A stretch of 64,000 nucleotides of DNA, from positions 248,001 through 312,000 of the forward strand of contig NZ_VUJV01000006.1 in assembly GCF_008373755.1 (NCBI RefSeq). The letters are read 5' to 3'. Made by a program: the position numbers and the translations under genes. The stretch is from Nocardioides humilatus (GTDB lineage Bacteria > Actinomycetota > Actinomycetes > Propionibacteriales > Nocardioidaceae). The notes beneath the pieces are model-generated. The model saw only the letters and a program-made list of their open reading frames with translations, searched no databases and was not told the DNA's origin. This document shows positions 47,795-57,100 of this stretch, one piece after another (the stretch's first letter is position 1; each line of letters begins with the position of its first letter).

Positions 47795-50700
47795 ATGTCG
47801 TCTGCTCGTCAGGTCATCGGCGGGGTCCTCGGACTCGGCCTGACCACCACCGGCCTCGCGCTCGGCCTCGCTCCGTCGCCGGCGCACGCGGTGACCGGGG
47901 TGTTCATCTCCGAGATCCACTACGACAACTCGGGGACCGACGCCGGGGAGTTCGTCGAGGTGACCGCGCCGGCCGGCACGGACCTGTCGACCTACGCGAT
48001 CGTGCGCTACAACGGCAGCAACCCGACGGCGGGCGCGGTCTACACGACGCCGGCTGCCTCGAACTCGCTGACGGGCACGGCGGCCAACCAGCTCGACGGC
48101 TGGGGGACCGGGGTCGTCAACTACCCGGTCGATGGCCTCCAGAACGGGACGGCCGACGGGATCGCGTTGACCCACAACGGCACGCTCGTGGAGTTCTTGT
48201 CGTGGGAGGGCTCGATGACCGCGTCGGGTGGCGCGGCGAACGGACAGACGTCGGTGGACATCGGTGTCGCCGAGGGCAGCGCCACGACGGCGGGGCAGTC
48301 GCTCCAGCGCCAGGTCGACGGGTCCTGGACGGGTCCGGCGACCGCCACCAAGGGCGCCCCCAACGGCTACAGCGGCGGTGGCGGCGGGGGAGACCTCGCT
48401 GCCGTCACCGAGCCCAACGCGTCGGCCACGGTCGACGTCGCGATGGCCGATGTGGTCCTCGAAGCGACGGGAGGCACGCCGCCGTACTCGTGGGCGACAG
48501 CGAGCACGCTGCCTGCAGGCGTCTCGCTGTCGTCCGCGGGTGTGCTGAGCGGCATCCCGGGCGCGACCGGCACCTTCCCGATCACGGCGACCGTCACCGA
48601 CGACGTCGACGCCACCGACGACGTGGCCTTCACGCTGACGGTCAACGAGGAGGGCGCAGCCACCGCGATCGCTGACGTCCAGGGCACCGGCAGCGCCTCG
48701 CCGATGGTGGGCGACACCGTCACGGTCGAGGGTGTGGTCACTGCGACCTACCCGACCGGCGGCTTCAACGGCTTCTACATCCAGACGGCTGGCGCGGACA
48801 CCACGCCGGGTGCGTCCGACGGAGTCTTCGTCTTCAGCGGCGGACCGTTCGACGAGAGCACCTTGGACCTCGGTGACTCGGTGTCGGTGACCGGCGCCGT
48901 TGCCGAGTTCAGCGGCCTGACCGAGATCAACATGACCTCGGTCTCGGCCATCGGCGACCTCGGTGACGTCGTCCCCAACACGGTGGTCCCCGGCACCGGC
49001 TGTGCGCTTCCGGGCACCTCGTGCTCGACGACCGCCGCGATCGACACCGCCAAGGAGGAGTTCGAGGGCGAGGTCTTCCAGCCGACCGACACCTACACGC
49101 TGACCGACGTCTACGACGGCGGTCCCTACACCGGTGGTGGCGCCACCAACTTCAACAACGTGGGTGAGCTCGGCCTCGCCGGCAACTCCACCCTCCCGCT
49201 CGTCGCGCCGACCGAGATCATCGACGCCCAGGCGACCGGTGCCATCGCGGCCCGCAAGGCCTACAACGACGCCCACCGGGTGATCCTCGACGACGGCTCG
49301 AGCACGACCTACTGGAACACCGCCAACAACGCCACCGGCAAGGACACCCCCATGCCGTGGTTCACCCCGACCAACCAGGTCCGGGTGGGTGCCGCTGTCA
49401 CGTTCGAGCAGCCGGTGGTCCTCGACTACCGCTTCGGCTGGAAGCTGCAGCCGGTCCACCAGGTCGTCGGCGCCGGCTCCGAGCTGGTGTCCTTCGAGCA
49501 GGACCGCCAGGCGACGCCGACCGACGTCGGTGGGGACATCAAGCTGGCCACGTTCAACGTGCTCAACTACTTCACCACGCTGGGCGCCACCTTCGGCGGG
49601 TGCAGCTCCTACAAGGACCGTGCCAACCAGCCGATCGCGGTGAACCAGTGCCCGACCGGCGGCCCGCGCGGCGCGTGGAACGACGCGAACTTCCAGCGCC
49701 AGCAGGCGAAGATCGTGACGGCGATCAACATCCTCGGCGCCGACATCGTCTCCGTCGAGGAGATCGAGAACAGCCTGGTCGTCGACGGTCACAACCGCGA
49801 CGAGGCCCTCGCTGCTCTGGTCACCGCCCTCAACGCCGACGCCGGCGCGGGCACGTGGGACTACGTCGACTCGCCGGCGGAGGCGTCGACGGTCGCCAAC
49901 GAGGCCGAGCAGGACGTCATCCGTACGGCGTTCATCTACAAGCCGGACACCGTCGAGCTGGTCGGCGCTGCCGACATGCTCTTCCCCGACTCGGACCCGA
50001 CCGAGGCGTTCGCCAACGCGCGCGAGCCCTTCGCCCAGGCCTTCAAGGTGGCGGGAGCCGATGACGCTGACGGGTTCGCCGTCATCGCCAACCACTTCAA
50101 GTCGAAGGGCTCCGGCACCGACGACGGCACCGGGCAGGGCGCGTCCAACCCGTCGCGCATCGCGCAGGCCGAGGTGCTGTCGGGCTACGCCGAGGACTTC
50201 GCGGCCGCTCGCGGCGTCGAGGCGATCTTCCTGACCGGTGACTTCAACGCCTACTCCGAGGAGGACCCGATGCAGGTCCTCTACGACGCAGGCTTCGACG
50301 AGCTCTCGCCGGCCAACAAGTGGTCCTACAGCTTCGACGGCCAGTCGGGCTCGCTCGACCACGTGCTCGCCAACGCGGCGGCGGTCGACCTCGTCGACGG
50401 CGTCGACATCTGGGAGACCAACGCCAACGAGACGGTGTTCAACCTCTACAGCCGCTACAACTACAACGCGACGAACCTCTACAACAATGGAGCGTTCGGG
50501 GCGTCTGACCACAACCCGGCCCTCATCGGGATCGACGCCCCGGGTGCCGTCGCGGTCACCACGGTGACCGGGACGGACAGCCAGCAGTCCTACGGCAAGC
50601 CGGGCACGATGCAGGTCACCGTGACCGACAGCGCCGGGCACACGCCGGCCGGCTACGTGTCGCTCAAGTCGGGCAGCACCGCGCTCGGCTCGGGCGTCCT

Positions 50701-51409
50701 GTCCGGCGGAGTTGCCACCGCTTCGATCGCTGCCAAGAAGCTCGGCGTCGGCACGCACACCGTGACGATCACCTACGCCGGTGACGGCACGACCGAACCG
50801 GGCACCGGCACGGCCACGCTGACCGTGGTCAAGGCCACCCCGGCGATCGTGCGCAGTCGCACGACGGTCGAGTACGGCGACGCCGCTTCGGTCCCGGTCC
50901 GCGTGACCGCCTCCGGCGTCGTGCCGGGCGGCACCGTGACTCTGTCGGTCGGCGGGACCGAGATCGGCAACGGCACGCTGGTCAACGGCGCGGTCGACGT
51001 CGATGTCGCTGCGCAGGCGCTGCCGGCGTCGCCGACGGGCTACCTGGTCGACGTCGCCTACTCGGGCAACGGCTTCGTCGCGGCCGCCACGGGCACCGTG
51101 GTCCTGGTCGTCCAGAAGACGGCGACGACCGTGACCGGCACCGACACCACCATGACGGCCGGACAGCTCGGACACATGGCCGTGTCCGTGACGACCGCGA
51201 CCGGCGTGGTCGCCACCGGGAAGGTGGTGCTGATCGTCAACGGCACGACCATCGGAGCGGCGACGCTGTCGGGCGGGTCGGCCACCGTGACGATCCTGCG
51301 CAACAAGGTGCCGGCGTCCGGGACGCCGTACGACGTCACCGTGAAGTACAACGGTGACGTGTCGATGAAGCAGAGCACGGACACGGTGCAGCTGACGGTC
51401 AACCCCTAG
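47795..51409 (+). CDS. Secreted ExeM/NucH-type extracellular nuclease
   Basis: A 1204-residue exported protein. In order: signal peptide 1-32 (SPAHA-V); a lamin-tail (LTD) domain (GVFISEIHYDNSGTDAGEFVEV); a Gly-rich linker; a putative Ig domain (about 200-286); an OB region (about 290-560); an endonuclease/exonuclease/phosphatase domain (583-913) with TFNVLNYF, SVEEIENS, LTGDFNAYSEEDP and SDHNPAL; and three Ig-like repeats (917-1204). It is a paralogue of the gene upstream, sharing the nuclease core and the Ig tail, but with an LTD in place of the jelly-roll domain and no nucleotidase. The ATG at 47795 has AGAAGG upstream. Predicted role: degrading extracellular DNA, perhaps to feed the upstream fusion. 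Confidence 0.92.
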   Translation: MSSARQVIGGVLGLGLTTTGLALGLAPSPAHAVTGVFISEIHYDNSGTDAGEFVEVTAPAGTDLSTYAIVRYNGSNPTAGAVYTTPAASNSLTGTAANQLDGWGTGVVNYPVDGLQNGTADGIALTHNGTLVEFLSWEGSMTASGGAANGQTSVDIGVAEGSATTAGQSLQRQVDGSWTGPATATKGAPNGYSGGGGGGDLAAVTEPNASATVDVAMADVVLEATGGTPPYSWATASTLPAGVSLSSAGVLSGIPGATGTFPITATVTDDVDATDDVAFTLTVNEEGAATAIADVQGTGSASPMVGDTVTVEGVVTATYPTGGFNGFYIQTAGADTTPGASDGVFVFSGGPFDESTLDLGDSVSVTGAVAEFSGLTEINMTSVSAIGDLGDVVPNTVVPGTGCALPGTSCSTTAAIDTAKEEFEGEVFQPTDTYTLTDVYDGGPYTGGGATNFNNVGELGLAGNSTLPLVAPTEIIDAQATGAIAARKAYNDAHRVILDDGSSTTYWNTANNATGKDTPMPWFTPTNQVRVGAAVTFEQPVVLDYRFGWKLQPVHQVVGAGSELVSFEQDRQATPTDVGGDIKLATFNVLNYFTTLGATFGGCSSYKDRANQPIAVNQCPTGGPRGAWNDANFQRQQAKIVTAINILGADIVSVEEIENSLVVDGHNRDEALAALVTALNADAGAGTWDYVDSPAEASTVANEAEQDVIRTAFIYKPDTVELVGAADMLFPDSDPTEAFANAREPFAQAFKVAGADDADGFAVIANHFKSKGSGTDDGTGQGASNPSRIAQAEVLSGYAEDFAAARGVEAIFLTGDFNAYSEEDPMQVLYDAGFDELSPANKWSYSFDGQSGSLDHVLANAAAVDLVDGVDIWETNANETVFNLYSRYNYNATNLYNNGAFGASDHNPALIGIDAPGAVAVTTVTGTDSQQSYGKPGTMQVTVTDSAGHTPAGYVSLKSGSTALGSGVLSGGVATASIAAKKLGVGTHTVTITYAGDGTTEPGTGTATLTVVKATPAIVRSRTTVEYGDAASVPVRVTASGVVPGGTVTLSVGGTEIGNGTLVNGAVDVDVAAQALPASPTGYLVDVAYSGNGFVAAATGTVVLVVQKTATTVTGTDTTMTAGQLGHMAVSVTTATGVVATGKVVLIVNGTTIGAATLSGGSATVTILRNKVPASGTPYDVTVKYNGDVSMKQSTDTVQLTVNP

Positions 51410-51431
51410 CCCGACTCCTGGCCCCGGCCCC

Positions 51432-51437
51432 TACCAT
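51432..51437 (+). promoter_or_regulatory. -10 box of a leaderless cinA promoter
   Basis: TACCAT, 7 bases and GTG 51445. Having its own promoter explains how cinA could stay expressed after separation from pgsA. Confidence 0.55.
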
Positions 51438-51444
51438 CGGGGGC

Positions 51445-51960
51445 GTGAACGACCCCGGCGCGATCGTCGCGCGGCTGAAAGAGGCCGGCGCGACGGTCGC
51501 GACCGCGGAGTCGCTCACGGGTGGCCGGGTCGCGGCGCGGATCACCGACGTCCCGGGCGCCTCGGCGGTGTTCGTCGGTGGGATCGTGAGCTATGCGACC
51601 GCGGTGAAGATCTCCGTGCTCGGTGTGCCCGCGGACCTCGTCGCCGACCACGGCGTCGTGTCCGCGGAGTGCGCGAAGGCGATGGCCGAGGGCGTGCGGG
51701 CGTTGCTCGGGACGACGTACGGCGTCAGCACCACCGGCGTCGCCGGTCCCGACACCCAGGAGGGCAAGCCGGTGGGCACGGTCTTCGTCGGCGTCGCGAG
51801 CCCCTCGGGCACCCAGGTGGTCGCCCTTCAGCTCGACGGCGACCGCGGCGAAATCCAAGTCTCGACGGTTTCGGAGACGTTGTCGGCGCTGGCGGGCATC
51901 ATGGAGGCGGAGGAGCGGTCACCGGCCGGTCGTGAACCGGAACATCCGGGGCTCGGGTAG
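51445..51960 (+). CDS. cinA: CinA C-terminal family protein (nicotinamide-nucleotide amidase type)
   Basis: A 171-residue stand-alone CinA_C domain, without the N-terminal MoaB-like half. It has TVATAESLTGGRVAARITDVPG, FVGGIVSYATAVKISVLGV, HGVVSAECAKAMAEGVR, and STTGVAGPDTQEGKPVGTV. Stand-alone members are often nicotinamide mononucleotide deamidases. The GTG at 51445 is chosen from the -10 spacing. The clgR gene follows by 42 bases, the usual actinobacterial order. Confidence 0.93.
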   Translation: MNDPGAIVARLKEAGATVATAESLTGGRVAARITDVPGASAVFVGGIVSYATAVKISVLGVPADLVADHGVVSAECAKAMAEGVRALLGTTYGVSTTGVAGPDTQEGKPVGTVFVGVASPSGTQVVALQLDGDRGEIQVSTVSETLSALAGIMEAEERSPAGREPEHPGLG

Positions 51961-52002
51961 CGTTGGGGGAAAGACCGCACGGGTTCGAGAGGGGAGATCG
52001 GC

Positions 52003-52305
52003 ATGGCGCTGTTTCGCCGGATGCTCGGTGACGTACTGCGCGAGCGCCGATCGGAGCTCGGCCTGACCCTGCGCGAGGTGTCCGGCACCGCCCGGGTGAG
52101 CCTTGGCTACATCTCCGAGATCGAGCGCGGTCAGAAGGAAGCCTCCTCCGAGCTGCTCGCGTCGCTGTGCGACGCCCTCGAGGTCCCGCTGTCCCAGGTG
52201 CTGCGTGACGTGGCCGACGCGGTCGCGGTCGAGGAAGGCATCCTCGTGCCCACCCCGATCGGGCAGCTCCCGCAGCCCGACCAAGTCGTGGCGTCCGCCG
52301 CTTAG
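52003..52305 (+). CDS. clgR: ClgR-like XRE-family regulator
   Basis: A 100-residue helix-turn-helix protein with [44 protein letters not shown], an almost complete XRE fold, and a short C-terminal tail. In actinobacteria ClgR activates clp protease and other stress genes. The ATG has GAGAGGGGAGATC upstream. Its stop overlaps the stop of the opposing htpX gene by three bases. The tail ends VASAA; an Ala-Ala end is a ClpXP recognition feature in known ClgR proteins, so regulated degradation is plausible. Confidence 0.9.
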   Translation: MALFRRMLGDVLRERRSELGLTLREVSGTARVSLGYISEIERGQKEASSELLASLCDALEVPLSQVLRDVADAVAVEEGILVPTPIGQLPQPDQVVASAA

Positions 52306-53240
52306 CGGTTGCGCAGCGCGGCCGCTTCGAGCCGTGCGATCCGCTCGCCCATCGGCGGGTGCGTGGCGAAGAGCCGGGTGACGTCCTGCGCTCGGAACGG
52401 GTTGGCGATCATCAGGTGACTCGCCGTCTGCAGCTGCTGGGTCGGCGGGAGCGGCGCCACCTGGGTGCCGCGCTCGAGCTTGCGCAGGGCTGAGGCCAGC
52501 GCGAGCGGGTCGCCGGTCAGGCGGGCACCGTCCTCGTCGGCGTCGTACTCCCGGGTCCGGCTGATCGCCATCTGGATGACCATCGCGGCGAACGGGGCGA
52601 GCAGCGCCATCGCGATCATGGCGAACGCGTTGGGGCGGTCCTCGTCGTCACCGCCGCCGAAGATCGAGCTGAACGCCAGGAACTGGCCGACCGAGCTGAT
52701 CACGCCAGCGACGGCCGCCGCCACCGACGAGGTGAGGATGTCGCGGTTGTAGACGTGCATGAGCTCGTGGCCGAGCACACCGCGCAGCTCGCGCTCGTCG
52801 AGCAGACCCAAGATGCCCTCGGTGCAGCAGACCGCGGCGTGCTCCGGGTTGCGACCGGTCGCAAACGCGTTGGGAGCGTCGGTCGGGGAGACGTAGAGGG
52901 TCGGCATCGGCTTGCCGGCGCGCTCGGAGAGTTCGCGGACGATGCGATACATCGCTGGCTGCTGCGCCTCGGTCACCGGGTAGGCGTGCATCGCGCGGAT
53001 GGCGAGCTTGTCGGAGTTCCAGTAGCCGTAGGCCGTGGTGCCCACGCCGATCAGGGCGAAGACCCAGATGAAGATCGCGTTGCCGGTGGCCGCGGAGATG
53101 GCGCCGCCGACGGCGAGCAGGAGCCCGATGATGGCGGCGAACAGCGCCGTGGTCTTCAGTCCGTTGAAGTGGTTGTGCACGTTGAATTCAACGGTGCCCG
53201 CGGCCCGGGCGTTCCCGGGCGGCGATGTGTTCAGGGTCAT
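52302..53240 (-). CDS. htpX: Protease HtpX homologue
   Basis: A 312-residue membrane zinc protease of M48B, acting in membrane protein quality control. Two N-terminal helices ([38 protein letters not shown]), [17 protein letters not shown], the zinc motif [12 protein letters not shown], two further helices and the third ligand in [11 protein letters not shown] are visible. ATG 53240 has GGGGA eight bases upstream; GTG 53180 (VHNHFNGLK) matches the usual HtpX start and is an alternative. The 22-bp repeat array lies directly upstream. Confidence 0.92.
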   Translation of the reverse strand: MTLNTSPPGNARAAGTVEFNVHNHFNGLKTTALFAAIIGLLLAVGGAISAATGNAIFIWVFALIGVGTTAYGYWNSDKLAIRAMHAYPVTEAQQPAMYRIVRELSERAGKPMPTLYVSPTDAPNAFATGRNPEHAAVCCTEGILGLLDERELRGVLGHELMHVYNRDILTSSVAAAVAGVISSVGQFLAFSSIFGGGDDEDRPNAFAMIAMALLAPFAAMVIQMAISRTREYDADEDGARLTGDPLALASALRKLERGTQVAPLPPTQQLQTASHLMIANPFRAQDVTRLFATHPPMGERIARLEAAALRNR

Positions 53241-53251
53241 CTCAGGGTCCC

Positions 53252-53406
53252 CGCAAAGTGTCGCTGTTGAGCGCACGAAGTGTCGCTGTTGAGCGCACGA
53301 AGTGTCGAGGTTGCACTGCCGAGGTGTCACTCCTGACGCGGGCAACTCCGACACCTCGTGTAAACAACCCCGACACTTCGAAGGCTCAAGGTCGACACTT
53401 CGCGGG
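53252..53406. repeat. Mirror-symmetric array of seven 22-bp units between htpX and nei
   Basis: GTGTCG cores start at 53258, 53280, 53302 and 53324 (last one GTGTCA), exactly 22 bp apart. The opposite-strand CGACAC cores start at 53349, 53371 and 53393, again exactly 22 bp apart. In common orientation each unit reads close to CGAAGTGTCG, two variable bases, GTTG, then six variable bases. The whole gap between the two genes is filled by this array. The two halves could pair as one long imperfect hairpin centred near 53337, or the units could be protein-binding sites on one face of the helix (22 bp is about two turns). Confidence 0.85.
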
Positions 53407-53407
53407 G

Positions 53408-54193
53408 TCAGCGGGGCTGACAGGAGGGGCACCAGTACGTCGTACGCTCCCGACCTTCGTCGCCGATCGGTCCGGCGACGATCGTGGTGCCGCAGCGCTG
53501 GCACGGCTGGCGCTGACGGCGGTAGACCCACATCGATCCGCGGCGGTCGCCCGTGGTCGAGGGCCGGCCGTGCTCCACGCCAGCGCGCAGCAGCAGGTGG
53601 GCGCGTTTCATGAGCCTCGCGGGGTCCTTCACGGTGCTGACCGGCCCGAGCGGGTGCAGTCCTTGGAGGAAGCACGTTTCCGCGAGGTAGATCGTGCCGA
53701 TGCCGGCGACGACGGTCTGGTCGAGGAGCGCTTCGCCCAGCGGGCGGTCGGGGTCGACCAGCAGTCGGCGGACCGCTTCGTCGAGGTCGACGTCGTCGTC
53801 CATCAGGTCGGGTCCGAGGTGACCGATCACGGACTGCTCGTCGGCCGTGGGCAACAGCTCCACGAGTCCGAGGGCGAAGCCCACGGCCTCTCGGCCCTCG
53901 GCGCGGAGCACGACCTGCGCCTCGTGGGCGGGCCGCGTCCAGCGCTGCCCGGCCTCGTAGGTCCGCCAGACCCCCTCCATCTTGAGGTGGGTGTGCAGCG
54001 TCAGGGGCTGTCCGGCGTGGTCGAGCCGGGTGAGCAGATGCTTTCCGTGCGTGTGCGTGCCGAGCACGGTCGCGCCGGCGAGGTCGACCGTCGCCAGCGA
54101 CGGCCACCGGAAGTCGGACCGGATGAGGACCCGACCCTTCAGCCCTCGGTCGAGCCGTCGCGCCGTGAGGAAGACGGCGTCGCCCTCAGGCAC
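53408..54193 (-). CDS. nei: Endonuclease VIII-like DNA glycosylase (Fpg/Nei family)
   Basis: A 261-residue base-excision glycosylase/AP lyase. It begins MPEGD, where Pro2 and Glu3 are the catalytic residues. HGKHLLTRLD, the H2TH region (LGEALLDQTVVAGIGTIYLAE) and a C-terminal four-cysteine zinc finger (CQRCG ... CPSC) are present. It removes oxidised pyrimidines and similar damage. The start is GTG 54193. Only three bases separate it from lhr, as with M. tuberculosis nei2 (Rv3297) and lhr (Rv3296), so the pair is an old repair module. Confidence 0.94.
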   Translation of the reverse strand: MPEGDAVFLTARRLDRGLKGRVLIRSDFRWPSLATVDLAGATVLGTHTHGKHLLTRLDHAGQPLTLHTHLKMEGVWRTYEAGQRWTRPAHEAQVVLRAEGREAVGFALGLVELLPTADEQSVIGHLGPDLMDDDVDLDEAVRRLLVDPDRPLGEALLDQTVVAGIGTIYLAETCFLQGLHPLGPVSTVKDPARLMKRAHLLLRAGVEHGRPSTTGDRRGSMWVYRRQRQPCQRCGTTIVAGPIGDEGRERTTYWCPSCQPR

Positions 54194-54196
54194 AGG

Positions 54197-57100
54197 TCAG
54201 CCCCGGATCCGCAGGCCGCGCGGGGTGGCCACGAAGCCGGCCGCGTCGAGGGCTGCGCGCAGGTTGCTCGGCCCCGAACCGAGGAGCGGAGCGCCGTCAG
54301 CCTTCTCGACGGTGAGCCGACCGAGCGTGCCACGTCGTACGGCGGCGGACAGTGCCTCGGCCGCCGGACCGAGCAGCTCAGGATCGTCGCTCCAGGTGAG
54401 CAGCGTGCGGCCGCCGCGCTCGACGTAGAGGACGAGGGCGCCGTCGACGAGGGTGACGATCGCTCCTGCCTTGCGGCCGGGTCGGTGCCCGGTCTCCCCG
54501 GTCTCTGCCGCCGTCGACACGGGCCACGGGAGGGCGGCGCCGTAAGGGTTGGCGGGGTCGGTTGCGGCGAGTGCGATCGCGGTCGGCTTGTCGTGCTCGG
54601 AGACCGTCGCGAAAGTGCGCAGCCGGTCGATCGAGCCGGCCGTGCCGAACTGGGCGGCGCCGAGCCCCTCGACGAAATAGCCCCGCCGGCAGCGGCCCGA
54701 CTCCTCGAAGGCGGACAGCACCCGATAGACGGCCGCGAAGCCACCCGGGACCCGTTCGCTGACGACGGCACCGCGGGTGACGACGCCGTGACGGTCGAGC
54801 AACCGCTCGGCGGTCGCGTGGGCACGCCGGGTCGGGTCGGTGTCGATGGCGGGCAGCAGCGCCCACCGCCCAGCGGTCTCGGGCGGACCGGATCGCGCGA
54901 CGCGACCGGGACGCGGGGCGGCCCGGCGGCTGCGATGGGCCGGTCGTCCGGACCGGGTCAGCGACCGCACCGGGGCAAGGGTGTCGTTGCTGATGCGTCC
55001 CGACCACGCCAGGTCCCACAGCGCGGCGCTCAACGCCGCGTCGTCGAGGCTGCCGATCGAGTCGCTGAGCTGGCGGAAGAACCAGGCGCCTCCGGGTGCG
55101 AGCGCGGTGATCACCTGCCGCTGCAGCTCGTCGTCGACCTCGCCCTGCGGGTCGGGGAGCGTCAACGACGCCTGGTCGGCGAGGTGGAGTGAGATCCAGC
55201 CGTCGCTCCCGGGGAGCGGGCCGTGGCCGGCCCACACGACCTCGCCGGTCGCGGTCAGCTCGTCAAGGTAGGCAGGTTCGTAGTCGCGCACCCGGGAGGC
55301 GAGGACCAGCGGTTCGAGGGCGGAGGCCGGCACGGGGGCTCCGGCGAGCTGCTCGACCGCTCGCAGGACCCCGTCGATGCCACGCAACCCCTTGCCTGCT
55401 GGCGAGACCTGCTGCCAGGCGGCCGAGAAGCGGGCGAGTGCGACCGGGTCGACCGGCTCGATCTCGTGGCGGAGCTTGGCGAGAGAGCGCCTGCGCAGCC
55501 GGCGCAGCACCTCGGCGTCGCACCACTCGTCGCCGACCCCGGTCGGCCGGAACTCGCCGGTGAGCACCCGGCCCTGGGCCTCGAGTCGCTGGAGCGTGTG
55601 GCGCACGACAGCGATGCCCAGGCCCAACCGCTCGGCGACCTGTCGGTCGGTGAACGGGCCGTGCGTGCGGGCGTAACGGGCGACGAGATCGGCCAGCGGG
55701 TCGTCGACGGGCTCGGTGAAGGTCGCGGGGGTGCCGGGCGGCACGGGGACGCCGAGGCCGTCGCGCAGTCGTGCCACGTCCTCGACGACGGCCCAGGCTT
55801 CGCCGTAGGCCATGCGGACCTGGACCACCCGGCGCGTCGCCGCGAGGTCGGCCAGCCAGTCGGCGACGGGGGAGTCGGGCACCGCTCGCGCGACCGCCTC
55901 GGCGGTGGTCAGCGGCCCGAGGAGGCGCACCAGGTCGGCCATGCCCTCGGCGTCGCGGGCCCGCCGGTCGGGGGCGACGCGCTGGAGCTCGGCCTCGACC
56001 TCGGCGAGCACGTCGGGGTCGAGCAGCTCGCGCAGCTCGGCTCGCCCGAGTAGCTCGGCGAGCAGGCCCTGGTCGAGGGTGAGGGCGGCGGCGCGCCGCT
56101 CGGCGATGGGGGAGTCGCCCTCGTAGACGAACTGCGCGACGTAGCCGAACAGCAGCGTCCGGGCGTACGGCGACGGCTGGCTGGTCTCGATGTCGGTGAC
56201 CGTGACCTCGCGTCGCTGCACCCGGCCGAGGAGGGCGGTCAGGCTGGGCAGGTCGTAGACGTCGTTGAGCACCTCGCGGACGGTCTCGAGCACGATCGGG
56301 AAGGACGGGTAGCGAGCGGCGACCTCGAGCAGCGCCGCAGCGCGCTGGCGCTGCTGCCACAGCGGGCTGCGCCGACCGGGGTCGCGGCGGGGCAGCAGCA
56401 GGGCTCGGCCCGCGCACTCGCGGAACCGGCTCGCGAACAGCGCCGACCCGCCCACCTCGCGGGTGACGATGTCGTCGATCTCGTCGGGCTCGAAGACCAC
56501 GAGGTCGGCCGTCGGAGGTTCGGCGTCGGTGTCGGGGATCCGGATCACGATGCCGTCGTCGGAGGCCATCGCCTGGCTGCCCTGGCCGGCGAGCCCGTAG
56601 CGCTCGCGCAGGCGGGCGTTGATGGCGAGCGCCCACGGCGCGTGGACGGCCGTGCCGTAGGGGGAGTGGAGCACGAGACGCCAGTCGCCGAGCTCGTCGC
56701 GGAACCGCTCGACGAGCAGGGTCGTGTCGCTCGGGACCAGGCGGGTCGCCTCGACCTGTTCGCGGACGTAGCCGACCAGGTTGTTGGCCGCGTTGTCGTC
56801 GAGGCCCTCGGTCTTGGCTCGAGCGCGGGCGTCGTCGTCGGGCATCGAGGCGAGCTCGCGGTTGAAGGCGCCGACGGCCTCGCCCAGCTCAGCAGGTCGG
56901 CCGAGGGTGTCGCCCTTCCAGAAGGGAAGGCGTCCGGGCACCCCGGGTGCGGGGGAGACCAGCACCCGGTCGTGGGTGATGTCCTCGATGCGCCAGCTGG
57001 TCGCGCCGAGCGCGAAGACGTCGCCGACCCGGCTCTCGTAGACCATCTCCTCGTCGAGCTCGCCGACCCGCCGGCCGGTGCCCTCGCCGACGAGGAAGAC

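Noticed and set aside
47780-51175. A second long minus-strand frame opposite the downstream nuclease gene
   Set aside because: Same shadow composition, and the plus-strand protein has a clear signal peptide and nuclease motifs.
53252-53406. CRISPR array
   Set aside because: The period is 22 bp with only about 14 conserved positions, the units invert halfway, and no cas gene is near. Repeats and spacers of CRISPR size are not present.
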